From positions 69,436-133,435 of the forward strand of contig JAJRQY010000132.1 of the NCBI GenBank assembly GCA_024280015.1: a stretch of DNA of 64,000 bases. The letters run 5' to 3'. Source of the DNA: Actinomycetes bacterium. GTDB taxonomy: Bacteria > Actinomycetota > Acidimicrobiia > Acidimicrobiales > SZUA-35. Both the position numbers and the translations under genes were made by a program. The notes under the pieces are model-generated. The model worked only from the letters and a program-made list of their open reading frames with translations. It searched no databases and was not told the origin of the DNA. This document shows positions 25,286 to 33,855 of this stretch, piece by piece (position 1 is the stretch's first letter; the number at the start of each line of letters is the position of its first letter).

Positions 25286-26575
25286 CTAGTTGGCGACAAG
25301 GGTTTCGCTGACGGGGATCTGCGACAGGTTGGTGTCCGCATCGATGATGTAGTTGCCTGCGATCAGGCTGACCGGCTGTGCTTCTGATGAGTCGCCGGCT
25401 TCATCGGCAGTTGTTCCTGGGATGACCACCCCGATCGGGTCGCCACCTTCGGCCACGATTCGAACCTGCTCCTTGAACTGGCGGCGGACCAACGACACTC
25501 CTCGGTCCGTCGAAGATAAGTGCTCTTCGGAGTGCAGGGTCACCGGACCCTGGCCAACCTGAGTCTCGTAGTCTCCGGGATAGAGGCGGTGCTCCTCCTC
25601 GCTCAGATCCTCCCATGTCCGCTCGTCCGGGCCGTAGGTGCCGAGACCTTGAGGGTCAGACCCCTTGGCGATTCGCAGGATGGCGAACACCCTGGTGTGG
25701 GTGTCATCAATGGGCTGGGTCCAGGACATATTGTTGGTCTTGCCCAGATACGCCAGGGTTGGCGTTGGAATGACCCGAATGGTGGGAACTCGAATCTCGG
25801 TGACCCGATGCAGGGTTGTGCCATCAGGCAGTTTGCGGTCCTGGGAGGCGGTAATGCCCCAGTCGTGGCGTTGGAAGTTGATGGTCGGCCAGATCTCCAA
25901 CCTCGGGTCGAACTGGGGTCCACTGATGGTGTTGTGCAGGATGAACACATGGTAGGGATCCATGGCGTTCTCGTGAGTCTGGAACCAGTTGCACGGAGCC
26001 ACGTTTGGCCCGCCGAAGGCAAAGCGGTCAAAGGTGACCAGTTCTTCGTCCTCGGCAATGTCTTGAAAGATGTCGTACTGGGGGAACACCGGTTGTTTTT
26101 CAGGCGGACCCATGTAGGTGAAGATCAAGCCACCAAACTCAACAACCGGATACCAGGGTTGGCGATAGGACGCTCGATTGCGGCCGCGGTCCGGCTCGCA
26201 TGGTTGATCCAAGCAGGTGCCATCAGCGGCGAAAGACCAGCCGTGGTAGGAGCATCGAATGCAGTCCGATTCCACCTTGGCGTACAACAGGGTTGTGCCC
26301 CGATGACAACAGCGTGGTTCGAGCAAGCCGGGCGTGCCATCCAGAGTCCGGTACAGGATCAGATCCTCACCCAGCATTCGAACCGCCCGCGGAAGTGAGG
26401 TTGCTTCTGAGGACAGGGCAATGGGGTGCCAATAGCGGCGCAGTAGTTCACCAGATGGTGTGCCTGCTCCAACCTGGGTGAGTTCAAGATCAGATTGACC
26501 GACAGGACGCCCATACGCTCGGCCATCGTCTGTCGGAACAGCAGGTGTATTCGACTCGGTGTCAGTTGTGGCCAT
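25286..26575 (-). CDS. Rieske [2Fe-2S] aromatic-ring-hydroxylating oxygenase alpha subunit
   Basis: Predicted protein of 429 residues. The Rieske domain has the CxH pair in RCCHRGTTL and the CxxH pair in CSYHGWSF. The mononuclear iron site is visible in NWFQTHENAMDPYHVFILH, with His, His and Asp ligands and the bridging Asp. It would hydroxylate or dealkylate an aromatic or related compound; the family also contains many uncharacterised members. No separate reductase, ferredoxin or small beta-subunit gene is nearby. The start at 26573-26575 (MATTDTESN) is chosen; an ATG five codons upstream is possible. It follows the OsmC gene by 38 bases. Confidence 0.9.
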   Translation of the reverse strand: MATTDTESNTPAVPTDDGRAYGRPVGQSDLELTQVGAGTPSGELLRRYWHPIALSSEATSLPRAVRMLGEDLILYRTLDGTPGLLEPRCCHRGTTLLYAKVESDCIRCSYHGWSFAADGTCLDQPCEPDRGRNRASYRQPWYPVVEFGGLIFTYMGPPEKQPVFPQYDIFQDIAEDEELVTFDRFAFGGPNVAPCNWFQTHENAMDPYHVFILHNTISGPQFDPRLEIWPTINFQRHDWGITASQDRKLPDGTTLHRVTEIRVPTIRVIPTPTLAYLGKTNNMSWTQPIDDTHTRVFAILRIAKGSDPQGLGTYGPDERTWEDLSEEEHRLYPGDYETQVGQGPVTLHSEEHLSSTDRGVSLVRRQFKEQVRIVAEGGDPIGVVIPGTTADEAGDSSEAQPVSLIAGNYIIDADTNLSQIPVSETLVAN

Positions 26576-26613
26576 GCCCCACTGGACCACAAACGAGTCA
26601 GGGCCGCCAACTG

Positions 26614-27042
26614 CTAGCCGGCGAACACGATCTCGTCGAAGACGATTCCGGCGGCCAATGTTTTGTGGACGGGGCAGTTCTGGGCGATGTACTCAAAGCG
26701 CTTCCGCACGGCATCGTCGAAGTCTCCATCGATGAAGATTCGTGACGTGAGGTGGTCGACCATGCCCTTCTTGGAATCGTCGCATTCTCCGCAATCATCG
26801 ACGTGAACCTTCTTGTGGGTGTACTCAACCGACAGTGAGGTGATCTCGACGTTCTTTCGCTTGGCGTACATGGACAGGGTGATCGAGGTGCAGGCAGCCA
26901 AGGATCCGAGTAGGAGGTCATAGGGATTGGGGCCAGTATTGTCGCCTCCAACGTCGACAGGTTCGTCGGCTCGCCAGGTGTGGGTGCCGTTGGTGATGTC
27001 CACCCGATAGTCGGAAATCAGTTCTGCGGTGATTGATGTCAT
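26614..27042 (-). CDS. OsmC-family peroxide/thiol protein
   Basis: Predicted protein of 142 residues. NTGPNPYDLLLGSLAACTSITLSMYAKRK holds the first active Cys and YIAQNCPVHKTL holds the second, as in OsmC/Ohr peroxidases. These proteins reduce organic hydroperoxides. An extra CGEC pair in the middle (DDCGECDDSKKG) is unusual. It lies upstream of the Rieske oxygenase gene on the same strand with a 38-base gap, so co-transcription is possible, perhaps to protect against peroxides released by an uncoupled oxygenase. Confidence 0.88.
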   Translation of the reverse strand: MTSITAELISDYRVDITNGTHTWRADEPVDVGGDNTGPNPYDLLLGSLAACTSITLSMYAKRKNVEITSLSVEYTHKKVHVDDCGECDDSKKGMVDHLTSRIFIDGDFDDAVRKRFEYIAQNCPVHKTLAAGIVFDEIVFAG

Positions 27043-27136
27043 GGGGGTGTCAACCCCGGGGTGACCCAGGCATTCCCGGAGCTGGCGATTGCCACTGTCA
27101 TTACTTCCAGCGAGCCATTCCCATTAGGGTCAGAAC

Positions 27137-27703
27137 ATGGACCTTCGAACCTGGATTGGCGGCGACCTTGACTCGCTGCAGAATCGACTGAGCAATGGCA
27201 TCTTCTCTGTTATTCCCCCCGACCGCCTCATCGAACGGGTTGACGATGGGGGTATCGCCGCTCTCTATGTGACCTGGCACACTGCCCGGCATCAAGACCT
27301 GTCGGTCAATGGTGTCTTGCGGCGGAGGCCTGAGGTTCTGGATGGCTGGGCCGAGCGGGTTGGTCTAGACGGAGACACATGGCGCGGCTTGGCCGAAGGG
27401 GAAGACCACGAGCTGATCACCCAGCTGGATCCTGAAGCTGTCGTGGGCTACCTCATGGCCGTCATTGCTGAAACGCGTTCGTGGATTGCTGATGGTGACC
27501 TCGCGGTCTTGGACACGATTCCCGATAGTGCCGCCGCGCTAGAGCAGATTGGTACGCCAGCTGATCGCTTCGACTGGTTGTACGGCATGTGGGAAGGCAA
27601 ACCGGCTACCTTCTTCTTGGCTTGGGAGGCCTTGGGTCACGGCTACAACCATTTGGGCGAGTTGACCTCCATACGCAACCGCATGGGCCTGAGTCCGTTC
27701 TAG
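27137..27703 (+). CDS. DinB-like metal-binding four-helix protein
   Basis: Predicted protein of 188 residues, all helical. It has WHTARHQD near residue 48 and GHGYNHLGEL near residue 170, which supply the His ligands of the DinB/MDMPI fold. Members of this superfamily in actinobacteria include mycothiol-dependent isomerases and S-transferases, so thiol-dependent chemistry is a possible role. TAGGGT at 27125-27130 lies six bases before the ATG, which marks a leaderless start. It converges with the LysM gene, 18 bases away. Confidence 0.8.
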   Translation: MDLRTWIGGDLDSLQNRLSNGIFSVIPPDRLIERVDDGGIAALYVTWHTARHQDLSVNGVLRRRPEVLDGWAERVGLDGDTWRGLAEGEDHELITQLDPEAVVGYLMAVIAETRSWIADGDLAVLDTIPDSAAALEQIGTPADRFDWLYGMWEGKPATFFLAWEALGHGYNHLGELTSIRNRMGLSPF

Positions 27704-27721
27704 GTCCAGAGATGGATCCAG

Positions 27722-28558
27722 TCAGTCGGCTGCCGCGGAGGCGGACCCAAGAATGGCTGGTATCTGGATCGTCTCGCCCGGGTAGATCAGGTTGGCGTTC
27801 CCAGAGGAAAGCGAACCTCGATTCTGTTCAACAAGCCGAGCCCAGTAGGGTCCGATTTCTGCGTTGGTCGGAATCGTGCCGGTGTTCTCGGCGAGCTGAG
27901 TCTTAGCGATACTCCAAAGACTTTCACCCGTACCGACGATGTGCGGGCCAGCTTGGGTGTTGGCTGTGGATGGGGTCAGAGGCTCGGGTGTGGAGGCTAC
28001 TTCTACTTGGGTCAGCGACTCAGCCAGGGCGGTCGGTGAGGTAGATGTGGGGACCGAGGTTGAGATGAGCTCGACATCAGAAGTCGGGGACTGGTAGGTC
28101 ACCGGTGTCGTGGACTCGGGTTGTTGGATCGAGAGTGTGGTGGAGACACCCGATTCGACGAGGACCATCTCTGGGCGACCCGCGGTGTTTGACCCACAGG
28201 CTGGCAGGGCCACCAGGCCGAGTGCGAGCGAACCTTGGGCCAGGCGACGGGCCAGGGGCATGGCCACCTGTTCGCTTAGTTGCTGGAGGAGGCGCGAGCC
28301 TGACCGGTTGGCGAATTGCATTAGCAAGAGACTGAAGGTGAACCACAACGCAGTGGCCACAGCAGCCACCCATAGAGCGCCCAGAAGAGCTTCTTCTGGA
28401 TCGATCAATGCTTTGGCATCTGGAGAGAGTGCAACGAGAGCAAAAAGCGAAACGAACCCGAGCCCGGTCCAGAGTTGAATTGGAAGTCCGGCGCCATCGA
28501 TCGCTGGTGCAACCGACTTGACCGGAGTTGTTTTCATCAAACTGTGTGCATTGGGCAT
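27722..28558 (-). CDS. Membrane-anchored LysM-domain protein
   Basis: Predicted protein of 278 residues. Two or three hydrophobic segments lie in the first 120 residues (around LPIQLWTGLGFVSLFALVAL, then ALWVAAVATALWFTFSLLL, then a stretch ending in LPACGSN). A Ser/Thr-rich stretch of about 75 residues follows, then a C-terminal LysM domain (HIVGTGESLWSIAKTQL through LIYPGETIQIP). LysM domains bind peptidoglycan, so this protein may link the membrane to the wall. It lies just before a DNA-binding gene and the Tad pilus operon. The divergent gap 28559-28675 must hold promoters for both neighbours. Confidence 0.82.
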   Translation of the reverse strand: MPNAHSLMKTTPVKSVAPAIDGAGLPIQLWTGLGFVSLFALVALSPDAKALIDPEEALLGALWVAAVATALWFTFSLLLMQFANRSGSRLLQQLSEQVAMPLARRLAQGSLALGLVALPACGSNTAGRPEMVLVESGVSTTLSIQQPESTTPVTYQSPTSDVELISTSVPTSTSPTALAESLTQVEVASTPEPLTPSTANTQAGPHIVGTGESLWSIAKTQLAENTGTIPTNAEIGPYWARLVEQNRGSLSSGNANLIYPGETIQIPAILGSASAAAD

Positions 28559-28675
28559 GCATATAGCTAATCAGAGGTAAATAACCGTTGTCAAGAGGAA
28601 ATGACCCAATGTGAGCAATATACGACTGAAGTACGGGTCTTCTACATCGCTGGCTACGGATGCCGATGGGAGAGT

Positions 28676-29233
28676 GTGACCGATGAGCGCTCCGTACGGA
28701 GGATTCGACAAGAGGCCCGGAGCTTCCAAGAAGAGGTCGAGGCCTCAGTTGCTGAACTTGCAGCGTCGGACCGAACCTTGCGGGATGTTCTTGTTGACTA
28801 CGGCAAGCAAGGGTTCGAACTACGGGTCGAAGTAACAGGCCACTATCTGGTTGGGCGGATCGAACATGTCGGCAAAACGGTACTTCGTCTTGTGCTCAGT
28901 GAGGGTCGCAAGGTCGACATGGTCATCAATCACATCGTCGGCATTCGCCGGGTCGGGTCCGAGGTATTGGCCGGCGAGGTCACCACTGGTCATCCGGCTT
29001 CGATGATCGCTCGACTGCGAGAAGCGGTACAAACCCAAGAACTGGTGCACGTCGAGCGAGTCAGCGGTGAGGCCATTGATGGTCGAGTTGTTGCCGTCTT
29101 AGACACCGCAGTCGAGATCGTGTCCGGCCGTACTCAATCAAACAGTGTTCGCTCAGCTGGCGCTGGTCACAGCGGCGCCGACGTGCAGTGGCTGGTGCCA
29201 ATCGATGCCATTGTCTGGATGTGGCGTCTTTAG
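28676..29233 (+). CDS. Hypothetical protein
   Basis: Predicted protein of about 185 residues from a GTG at 28676 that has GGGAG shortly before it. An upstream start at 28601 would add 25 residues. The first 40 residues are charged and helical (RRIRQEARSFQEEVEASV). Then comes a part rich in short beta-strands (LVGRIEHVGKTVLRLVLSEG, VDMVINHIVGIRRV) that resembles an Sm-like or PRC-like barrel, twice over. I do not recognise the family. Its position, between the LysM gene and the Tad locus, is the only hint to function. Confidence 0.6.
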   Translation: MTDERSVRRIRQEARSFQEEVEASVAELAASDRTLRDVLVDYGKQGFELRVEVTGHYLVGRIEHVGKTVLRLVLSEGRKVDMVINHIVGIRRVGSEVLAGEVTTGHPASMIARLREAVQTQELVHVERVSGEAIDGRVVAVLDTAVEIVSGRTQSNSVRSAGAGHSGADVQWLVPIDAIVWMWRL

Positions 29234-29314
29234 CGCACGACAAACCCCTCGGGTCTCTCGCCATCGCCATCGCTGACGCGGCCTTGCTGTGTACGGTGCT
29301 TTAGGTCGAACGAA

Positions 29315-29566
29315 CTATTCGGACTTGGCTGGATCGAAGTCCAGGGTGGCGATGACCCGGTTTCCCTTGAGTGTTTTGATCACATCTTCCAACAGGAAAT
29401 GGAACTTTCGGGACTCGGGAAGCCTGCTGGCAGGCAGTCTTCCGTCATTGGCCATCGTGAGAACTGTGCGAGTGTTCAAGTCCAACAATTCGGCTACCTG
29501 AGCGGTATTCAACATGGGAGGATAGGTCTCGCGGACCGCCTCATATCCGTCTTTGGGTTCTTGCAT
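29315..29566 (-). CDS. Small helix-turn-helix DNA-binding protein (excisionase-like, MerR-type winged helix)
   Basis: Predicted protein of 83 residues. LNTAQVAELLDLNTRTVLTMANDGRLPASRL followed by KFHFLLEDVIKTL is the pattern of the HTH_17/excisionase family. It may be a transcriptional regulator or phage-type excisionase; no integrase is nearby, so the first is more likely. TAGTAT at 29573-29578 sits six bases before the ATG and indicates a leaderless mRNA. It is divergent to the Tad pilus operon and may regulate it. Confidence 0.8.
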   Translation of the reverse strand: MQEPKDGYEAVRETYPPMLNTAQVAELLDLNTRTVLTMANDGRLPASRLPESRKFHFLLEDVIKTLKGNRVIATLDFDPAKSE

Positions 29567-29607
29567 TACCCCATACTAGCGCTCAATTGCCCTCACTTGC
29601 TGCTATG

Positions 29608-29613
29608 TTGACA
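29608..29613 (+). promoter_or_regulatory. Candidate -35 box upstream of the Tad pilus operon
   Basis: TTGACA is a consensus -35 hexamer, 130 bases before the first Tad gene, in the 176-base divergent gap 29567-29742. No good -10 hexamer stands 16-18 bases downstream, so the assignment is weak. The gap otherwise shows no ORF. Confidence 0.25.
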
Positions 29614-29742
29614 GAATTCCCCGCCACGGAGCGTGTTCTTGGCAGGACCTCGTGGCACTTCTGTCACCGACTCACCCACCAGTAACTTCGGTCACAAGCG
29701 AATTACCTCTTCGCTGAATCGGACACTAGGGAAGCGGCAGAC

Positions 29743-30396
29743 ATGCGGACACCACGGCGATCACTCCAACAATTCACGATGGCGCACGGCCTGATGGTTC
29801 TTGCTGGACTGATCACTTTCTTGACTGTCAGTTCTGTCCTACGGGATCGGCAAGAAACCGTCGAAGTCATTGTGGCCAGTCATGAACTTGTCGCAGGCAG
29901 CGGGTTAGAGGTGAGCTCGTTTGAGACCATCCAGATTCATGCCGACTCCCAGCTGGTCGGCCAGTTGGCAACAACGACAGATCTAACTGAGCCCGGCCAG
30001 CTGGCTAGAGATCTTGGCTCGGGGGAGCCGCTCTTGATTAGTGACATTCGTCCGCTGGAAACCGGCAACGCCCTCCGCACCATTGCAATCCCCGTTTGGC
30101 GTTCGACCATTGCTGGCCTTGGTCTCCGGATTGGTGATCGTGTTGACCTGATTGGTCTCGATAGCGCAGGCAGTCTCCGGTTCATCGCAACCGATACCGC
30201 AGTTTCTCGTCTACCGGGCTCGTCCTCAACCGGGGCTTTTGGCTCCGAAGCGGGACGAGAATCTTGGATCACCGTCCAAGTCACCGACCAAGGGGCCCTC
30301 GATATTGCCCTCGCCCTCCGGTCAGGCGACATAGAAGTTGTTCGCTCAACCGGCGCTGCAACCCTGGAAGTTGCCGCACCAGTGGAGGCATCATGA
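29743..30396 (+). CDS. CpaB/RcpC-type pilus assembly protein with SAF domain
   Basis: Predicted protein of 217 residues. One membrane helix lies at about residues 14-30 (HGLMVLAGLITFLTVSSVL), then comes a SAF-like domain (VEVIVASHELVAGSGLEVSSFETI) and the RcpC/CpaB-like part (IPVWRSTIAGLGLRIGDRVDLIG). In Tad systems CpaB/RcpC acts in the periplasm or wall, probably in pilus passage. It is the first gene of the tad operon and its TGA overlaps the ATG of the next gene. It is shorter than proteobacterial CpaB, as is usual in actinobacteria. Confidence 0.85.
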   Translation: MRTPRRSLQQFTMAHGLMVLAGLITFLTVSSVLRDRQETVEVIVASHELVAGSGLEVSSFETIQIHADSQLVGQLATTTDLTEPGQLARDLGSGEPLLISDIRPLETGNALRTIAIPVWRSTIAGLGLRIGDRVDLIGLDSAGSLRFIATDTAVSRLPGSSSTGAFGSEAGRESWITVQVTDQGALDIALALRSGDIEVVRSTGAATLEVAAPVEAS

Positions 30397-31661
30397 GCGA
30401 ACAGATCACTGTCGGTCTTGCCCTCAGCTCCCGTCCCTGGCGCGGTGCGCTGCAACGTCATTGCCGAGACCATGTTGCCGACATCTCCGTCACCCTTGTC
30501 CGAGACGCACGAGACGCACTGGATAGCAGCCTTGACCTGGTCATTGTTGATGATGACACCAGCTGGCTCTCCTCTCCATTTGTTTCCATGGCCCGCGAAG
30601 CTGGCATGGGAATTATCGGGTTCTATGACCCTCTTGAAGCCGACGGCCACGGACAACGGCACCTACAAACGGTCGGAGTTGACTCAACAGTCCCGGCAAG
30701 TCTCTCAACCGAAGATCTGATCGACCTCGTTCGCCAACTGCGGCCCGACGTTGCGATGCTGGAAGCCTTCGACGCCATTGCCGCCCAAGACAGCGATCGG
30801 GTCACACCCGAACAGCGCCGAATCATTGCCATCGGCGGACCGGCAGGAGCCGGAGCAACCGAAGTCTCGGTCGGCTTCGCCCAACGCTGGTCCAAGAAAC
30901 GCAACGAACGAGTCATCCTGATTGATGTTGATGAAACCCATCCAACGATTGCTCGACGCCTTGGGCTTGGCATCCATCCCCATGTCATCACTGCGGTTGA
31001 GGCCCTCCGAGGCGAACGACTCCGTCTTGACAACGGTGAAGGCCAAACGGTTGAAGGGTGCCTGGCTCAACCAGCGGTTGCTGGCTCGGCAATTCCTTTC
31101 GACGTGATTGCCGGATTGGCATCACGAGATGATTGGACCCTGCTTCGTTCCGATGACCTGGACCTCCTTGTCAGCGAACTCTCTGCCCGATGGCCTGCCG
31201 TTGTCGCCAGGATTGGTCCACAACTCGAAGATCTGTCTCGATCCGTTGACCGCTTTGGCAGCAGCCGAGCCATTGCGGCAAGTGCCTCGCACATCATTGG
31301 GGTCTGCGACGGCTCCTCAACGGGGATCCTTCGATTCGTTGATTGGCTGGTCGATCTTGTTCCCCTGGTGGGTGATAGCCCCATTGATGTGGTCATCAAC
31401 CGGCCTCCTCGGTCAGCAGCAGCCCAAAGCCAGCTGATCCACCAACTCCGAGAGATTGCCGGAGATCGAGTCAACCAGATCGAGATTGCCCCCCGAGACC
31501 GCAACATCGAGCGGGCCGCTTGGGACGCAACCCTGGCCAGCAAGGGGCGCTTCCTCAAAGCCATGGACCGACTGGTTGCTGGTGTTGCTAATCCCACCCA
31601 AATCGAGCCGGATCAGCCGTTGGCCAAGAACGATGAAGAGAAGCAAGAGGTAGCAGCATGA
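30393..31661 (+). CDS. TadZ/CpaE-like pilus-localisation ATPase, degenerate P-loop
   Basis: Predicted protein of 422 residues. An N-terminal receiver-like domain of about 110 residues (LVIVDDDTSW) is followed by a ParA/MinD-like domain. The deviant Walker A reads IGGPAGAGATEV, where the usual Lys is replaced by Ala (codon GCA), while the Walker A' VILIDVDE is kept. CpaE/TadZ marks the pole or site for pilus assembly. The ATG at 30393 overlaps the cpaB stop. A longer frame to 30264 has no homologous content. The gene ends overlapping tadA. Confidence 0.85.
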   Translation: MSEQITVGLALSSRPWRGALQRHCRDHVADISVTLVRDARDALDSSLDLVIVDDDTSWLSSPFVSMAREAGMGIIGFYDPLEADGHGQRHLQTVGVDSTVPASLSTEDLIDLVRQLRPDVAMLEAFDAIAAQDSDRVTPEQRRIIAIGGPAGAGATEVSVGFAQRWSKKRNERVILIDVDETHPTIARRLGLGIHPHVITAVEALRGERLRLDNGEGQTVEGCLAQPAVAGSAIPFDVIAGLASRDDWTLLRSDDLDLLVSELSARWPAVVARIGPQLEDLSRSVDRFGSSRAIAASASHIIGVCDGSSTGILRFVDWLVDLVPLVGDSPIDVVINRPPRSAAAQSQLIHQLREIAGDRVNQIEIAPRDRNIERAAWDATLASKGRFLKAMDRLVAGVANPTQIEPDQPLAKNDEEKQEVAA

Positions 31662-32980
31662 CGCTTCTTAACCCAGTAGCAACAACTCCGCTGGATGCCT
31701 ATGAGGACCTACGGTTCCAGACCTTGGACCAGATTCGGGTTCGTGGCATCGATTCCGCCTCCCGCTCCGACATTCTTGAGCTGATCCGATCCTTGGTTCA
31801 CGAATACCAGGTCGGGGCAACGTCTGGCGGAAGTCAGAGGCCCCTGCATGATCCGACCGCCATGGCCGATCGCCTGCGTCGATCCATCCTTGAGTTCGGC
31901 CCGTTGACGCCATTCATCGATGGATCAATCGAGTACGAGGAACTCATTATCCACGGGCAAGAAGTCTCCTACATCGACCTTGACGGGCGGCTGGTTGCCC
32001 ATGACGAGCCGGTCAGCGAGCACGAAGTCACCCATGTTGTCATCAAGTTGTTGGCAACGGTTGGGGTCACCGTTGATGAAGGCCATCCGGTAGCCCAGGC
32101 CCAGATTTTGGATGGGCAAGCTCGAATGGGTGTCGTTCTTCCACCGATCGCGGACAAGATCGATGTGACCATTCGGCGCTACCTTTCCAAGCGCGAAACC
32201 TTTGATGAACTGATCGAGTGGGACGCCGTGACGCCCGCCGCTGCTTCGCTCCTCGCCGTTGCCCTGCGAACGCCAACCGGAGTGATCGTGACCGGCCAAC
32301 CAGGTTCTGGAAAGACCACCCTGGTAAATGCTTTGCTTCGCTCCGCTCCACCGACCTTGCGGGTGATTTGTTGTGAGGACACGCCCGAGCTTTCGGTCGA
32401 GCACCTACACGCGGCGCGCTGGAAGACCCGACCACCCGGTCCTGATGGTTCGGGAGAAATCTCCCTGCGAGGCTTGGTCAAGATGTCGCTCGGCATGCGC
32501 CCCGACCTGATTGTCGTCGGCGAAGTTCGTGGCGAAGAGGCCTATGAACTAACCCGAGCCGGAAATGCTGGTTGCGGGATGCTTTCAACTATCCACGCCA
32601 ATGGTGCTCGCCAAGGATTGCAAGCCCTGGTTTCGACTGCCTCAATGGCCGGCCCCAATGTCTCGCCCGAACAGGTCCGCTCGGTCTTCAGCTCCATAGT
32701 TGACCTTGTTGTTCACACGGCGAAGGAGCCAACTTCAGCCACCGCCGATGGGGTCGGAGGACGTCGTCAGATCATGGAAATTGTCGCCATCCCTCCCATG
32801 CAGGGAGGCGAAGACGACTTCACCGTCGAACCAATCTTCACTCGTGAAGACTTCGGCTCACCCTTGCGTTGGACCGGGTCACCCCTACCAACAGAACTTG
32901 AACTTCGACTGGCCCGAGTTCTGCGGCCGTTGGACATATCGATCACCGAACTACTTGAAGGAACGAGGACACTTCTATGA
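31658..32980 (+). CDS. TadA/CpaF-type pilus assembly ATPase
   Basis: Predicted secretion ATPase of 440 residues. It has the N-terminal CpaF-specific region and the core: Walker A GQPGSGKTTL, an Asp box in CEDTPELSV, Walker B PDLIVVGEVRGEEA and the His-box region GMLSTIHANGA. It should form a hexamer that drives both extension and retraction of the Flp pilus. The ATG overlaps the tadZ stop, and its stop overlaps the start of tadB. It is the most conserved component of the locus. Confidence 0.93.
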   Translation: MTLLNPVATTPLDAYEDLRFQTLDQIRVRGIDSASRSDILELIRSLVHEYQVGATSGGSQRPLHDPTAMADRLRRSILEFGPLTPFIDGSIEYEELIIHGQEVSYIDLDGRLVAHDEPVSEHEVTHVVIKLLATVGVTVDEGHPVAQAQILDGQARMGVVLPPIADKIDVTIRRYLSKRETFDELIEWDAVTPAAASLLAVALRTPTGVIVTGQPGSGKTTLVNALLRSAPPTLRVICCEDTPELSVEHLHAARWKTRPPGPDGSGEISLRGLVKMSLGMRPDLIVVGEVRGEEAYELTRAGNAGCGMLSTIHANGARQGLQALVSTASMAGPNVSPEQVRSVFSSIVDLVVHTAKEPTSATADGVGGRRQIMEIVAIPPMQGGEDDFTVEPIFTREDFGSPLRWTGSPLPTELELRLARVLRPLDISITELLEGTRTLL

Positions 32981-33855
32981 GGCTGTTGGCAGGCGTTGCC
33001 GCTGGGCTCTTTGTGTACCTGGCTCTTGGTGCCGTGATTGGGGTTTCCCCCCGCTGGCTGGAGCAACAACACAATGGTCGCCGGACTGGTGCGCGCTGGC
33101 AAGATTGGTTGAACCAGGCCGGAGTGTCGGTTACCCCGGTTCAGTTTGTCGCTGTCTCATTGAGTGCAGCTGCGCTGGTGGCCGCCCTGATTCTCGGTAT
33201 CACCGGTGTTGCTCCACTGGCAGCGGTCGGCGGAGGAATCACCCTGATGTTTCCTCGGTCCATGTACGCCAAACGGCGACGGTCACTAACCAAGTCTCGC
33301 CTCGCTGCCTGGCCGGACGCATTGCGAGACGTGAGTGCACACCTGCGCTCATCGATGTCAGTACATGGGAGTTTGTGCGAGCTTGGCCGCTCAGGACCCG
33401 AGCCGCTTCGACCCTACTTCAATCGTTACGCCGGCTTGGCTGTTGCCCTTGACTACAAGAGTGCGTTGGAAGTCGTTCGGGAAGACTTGGCTGATCCAAT
33501 GTCGGACCGGATCATTGAAATCTTGCTGCTGGCCTTTGACCAAGGAACCTCGGTTGTCATCGACATCCTGGATGAGCTAGCTGACTCCTCCACCCTGGAT
33601 CTTCGTCTACTCGAAGAAGTTGAGACCTCCCAGTTGGAGACTCGACTTGAGGCAAGAGGCGCGACCTTCATGCCCTTCGTGGTGCTGGCCATCTTGTGTG
33701 CGACGACCACCGGATACCGCGAGTTCTACTCCTCACCTGCAGGCTGGTTGGTCGTGTCACTCGGTGGCGTGATGGCCGCTGTTGGTTTGGTCGTCATCTC
33801 TCGGTTGGGACAAGTGCCGGCCGAAGAGCGGATCCTGGCTGGAGGCGGCTTGTGA
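32977..33855 (+). CDS. TadB-type inner-membrane pilus protein
   Basis: Predicted protein of 292 residues with a signal-like N-terminal helix, a second helix near residue 75 (VALSLSAAALVAALILG pattern) and two C-terminal helices, plus a GspF-like cytosolic domain (RLAAWPDALRDVSAHLRSSMSV, TLDLRLLEEVETSQLETRLEARGATFMPF). TadB and TadC form the platform under the pilus. ATGA overlaps link it to tadA and, by GTGA, to tadC. Confidence 0.88.
   Translation: MRLLAGVAAGLFVYLALGAVIGVSPRWLEQQHNGRRTGARWQDWLNQAGVSVTPVQFVAVSLSAAALVAALILGITGVAPLAAVGGGITLMFPRSMYAKRRRSLTKSRLAAWPDALRDVSAHLRSSMSVHGSLCELGRSGPEPLRPYFNRYAGLAVALDYKSALEVVREDLADPMSDRIIEILLLAFDQGTSVVIDILDELADSSTLDLRLLEEVETSQLETRLEARGATFMPFVVLAILCATTTGYREFYSSPAGWLVVSLGGVMAAVGLVVISRLGQVPAEERILAGGGL

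Noticed and set aside
29315-29566. Phage or integrative element marked by the excisionase-like gene
   Set aside because: No integrase, attachment repeat or phage gene is nearby, so a plain regulator is more likely.
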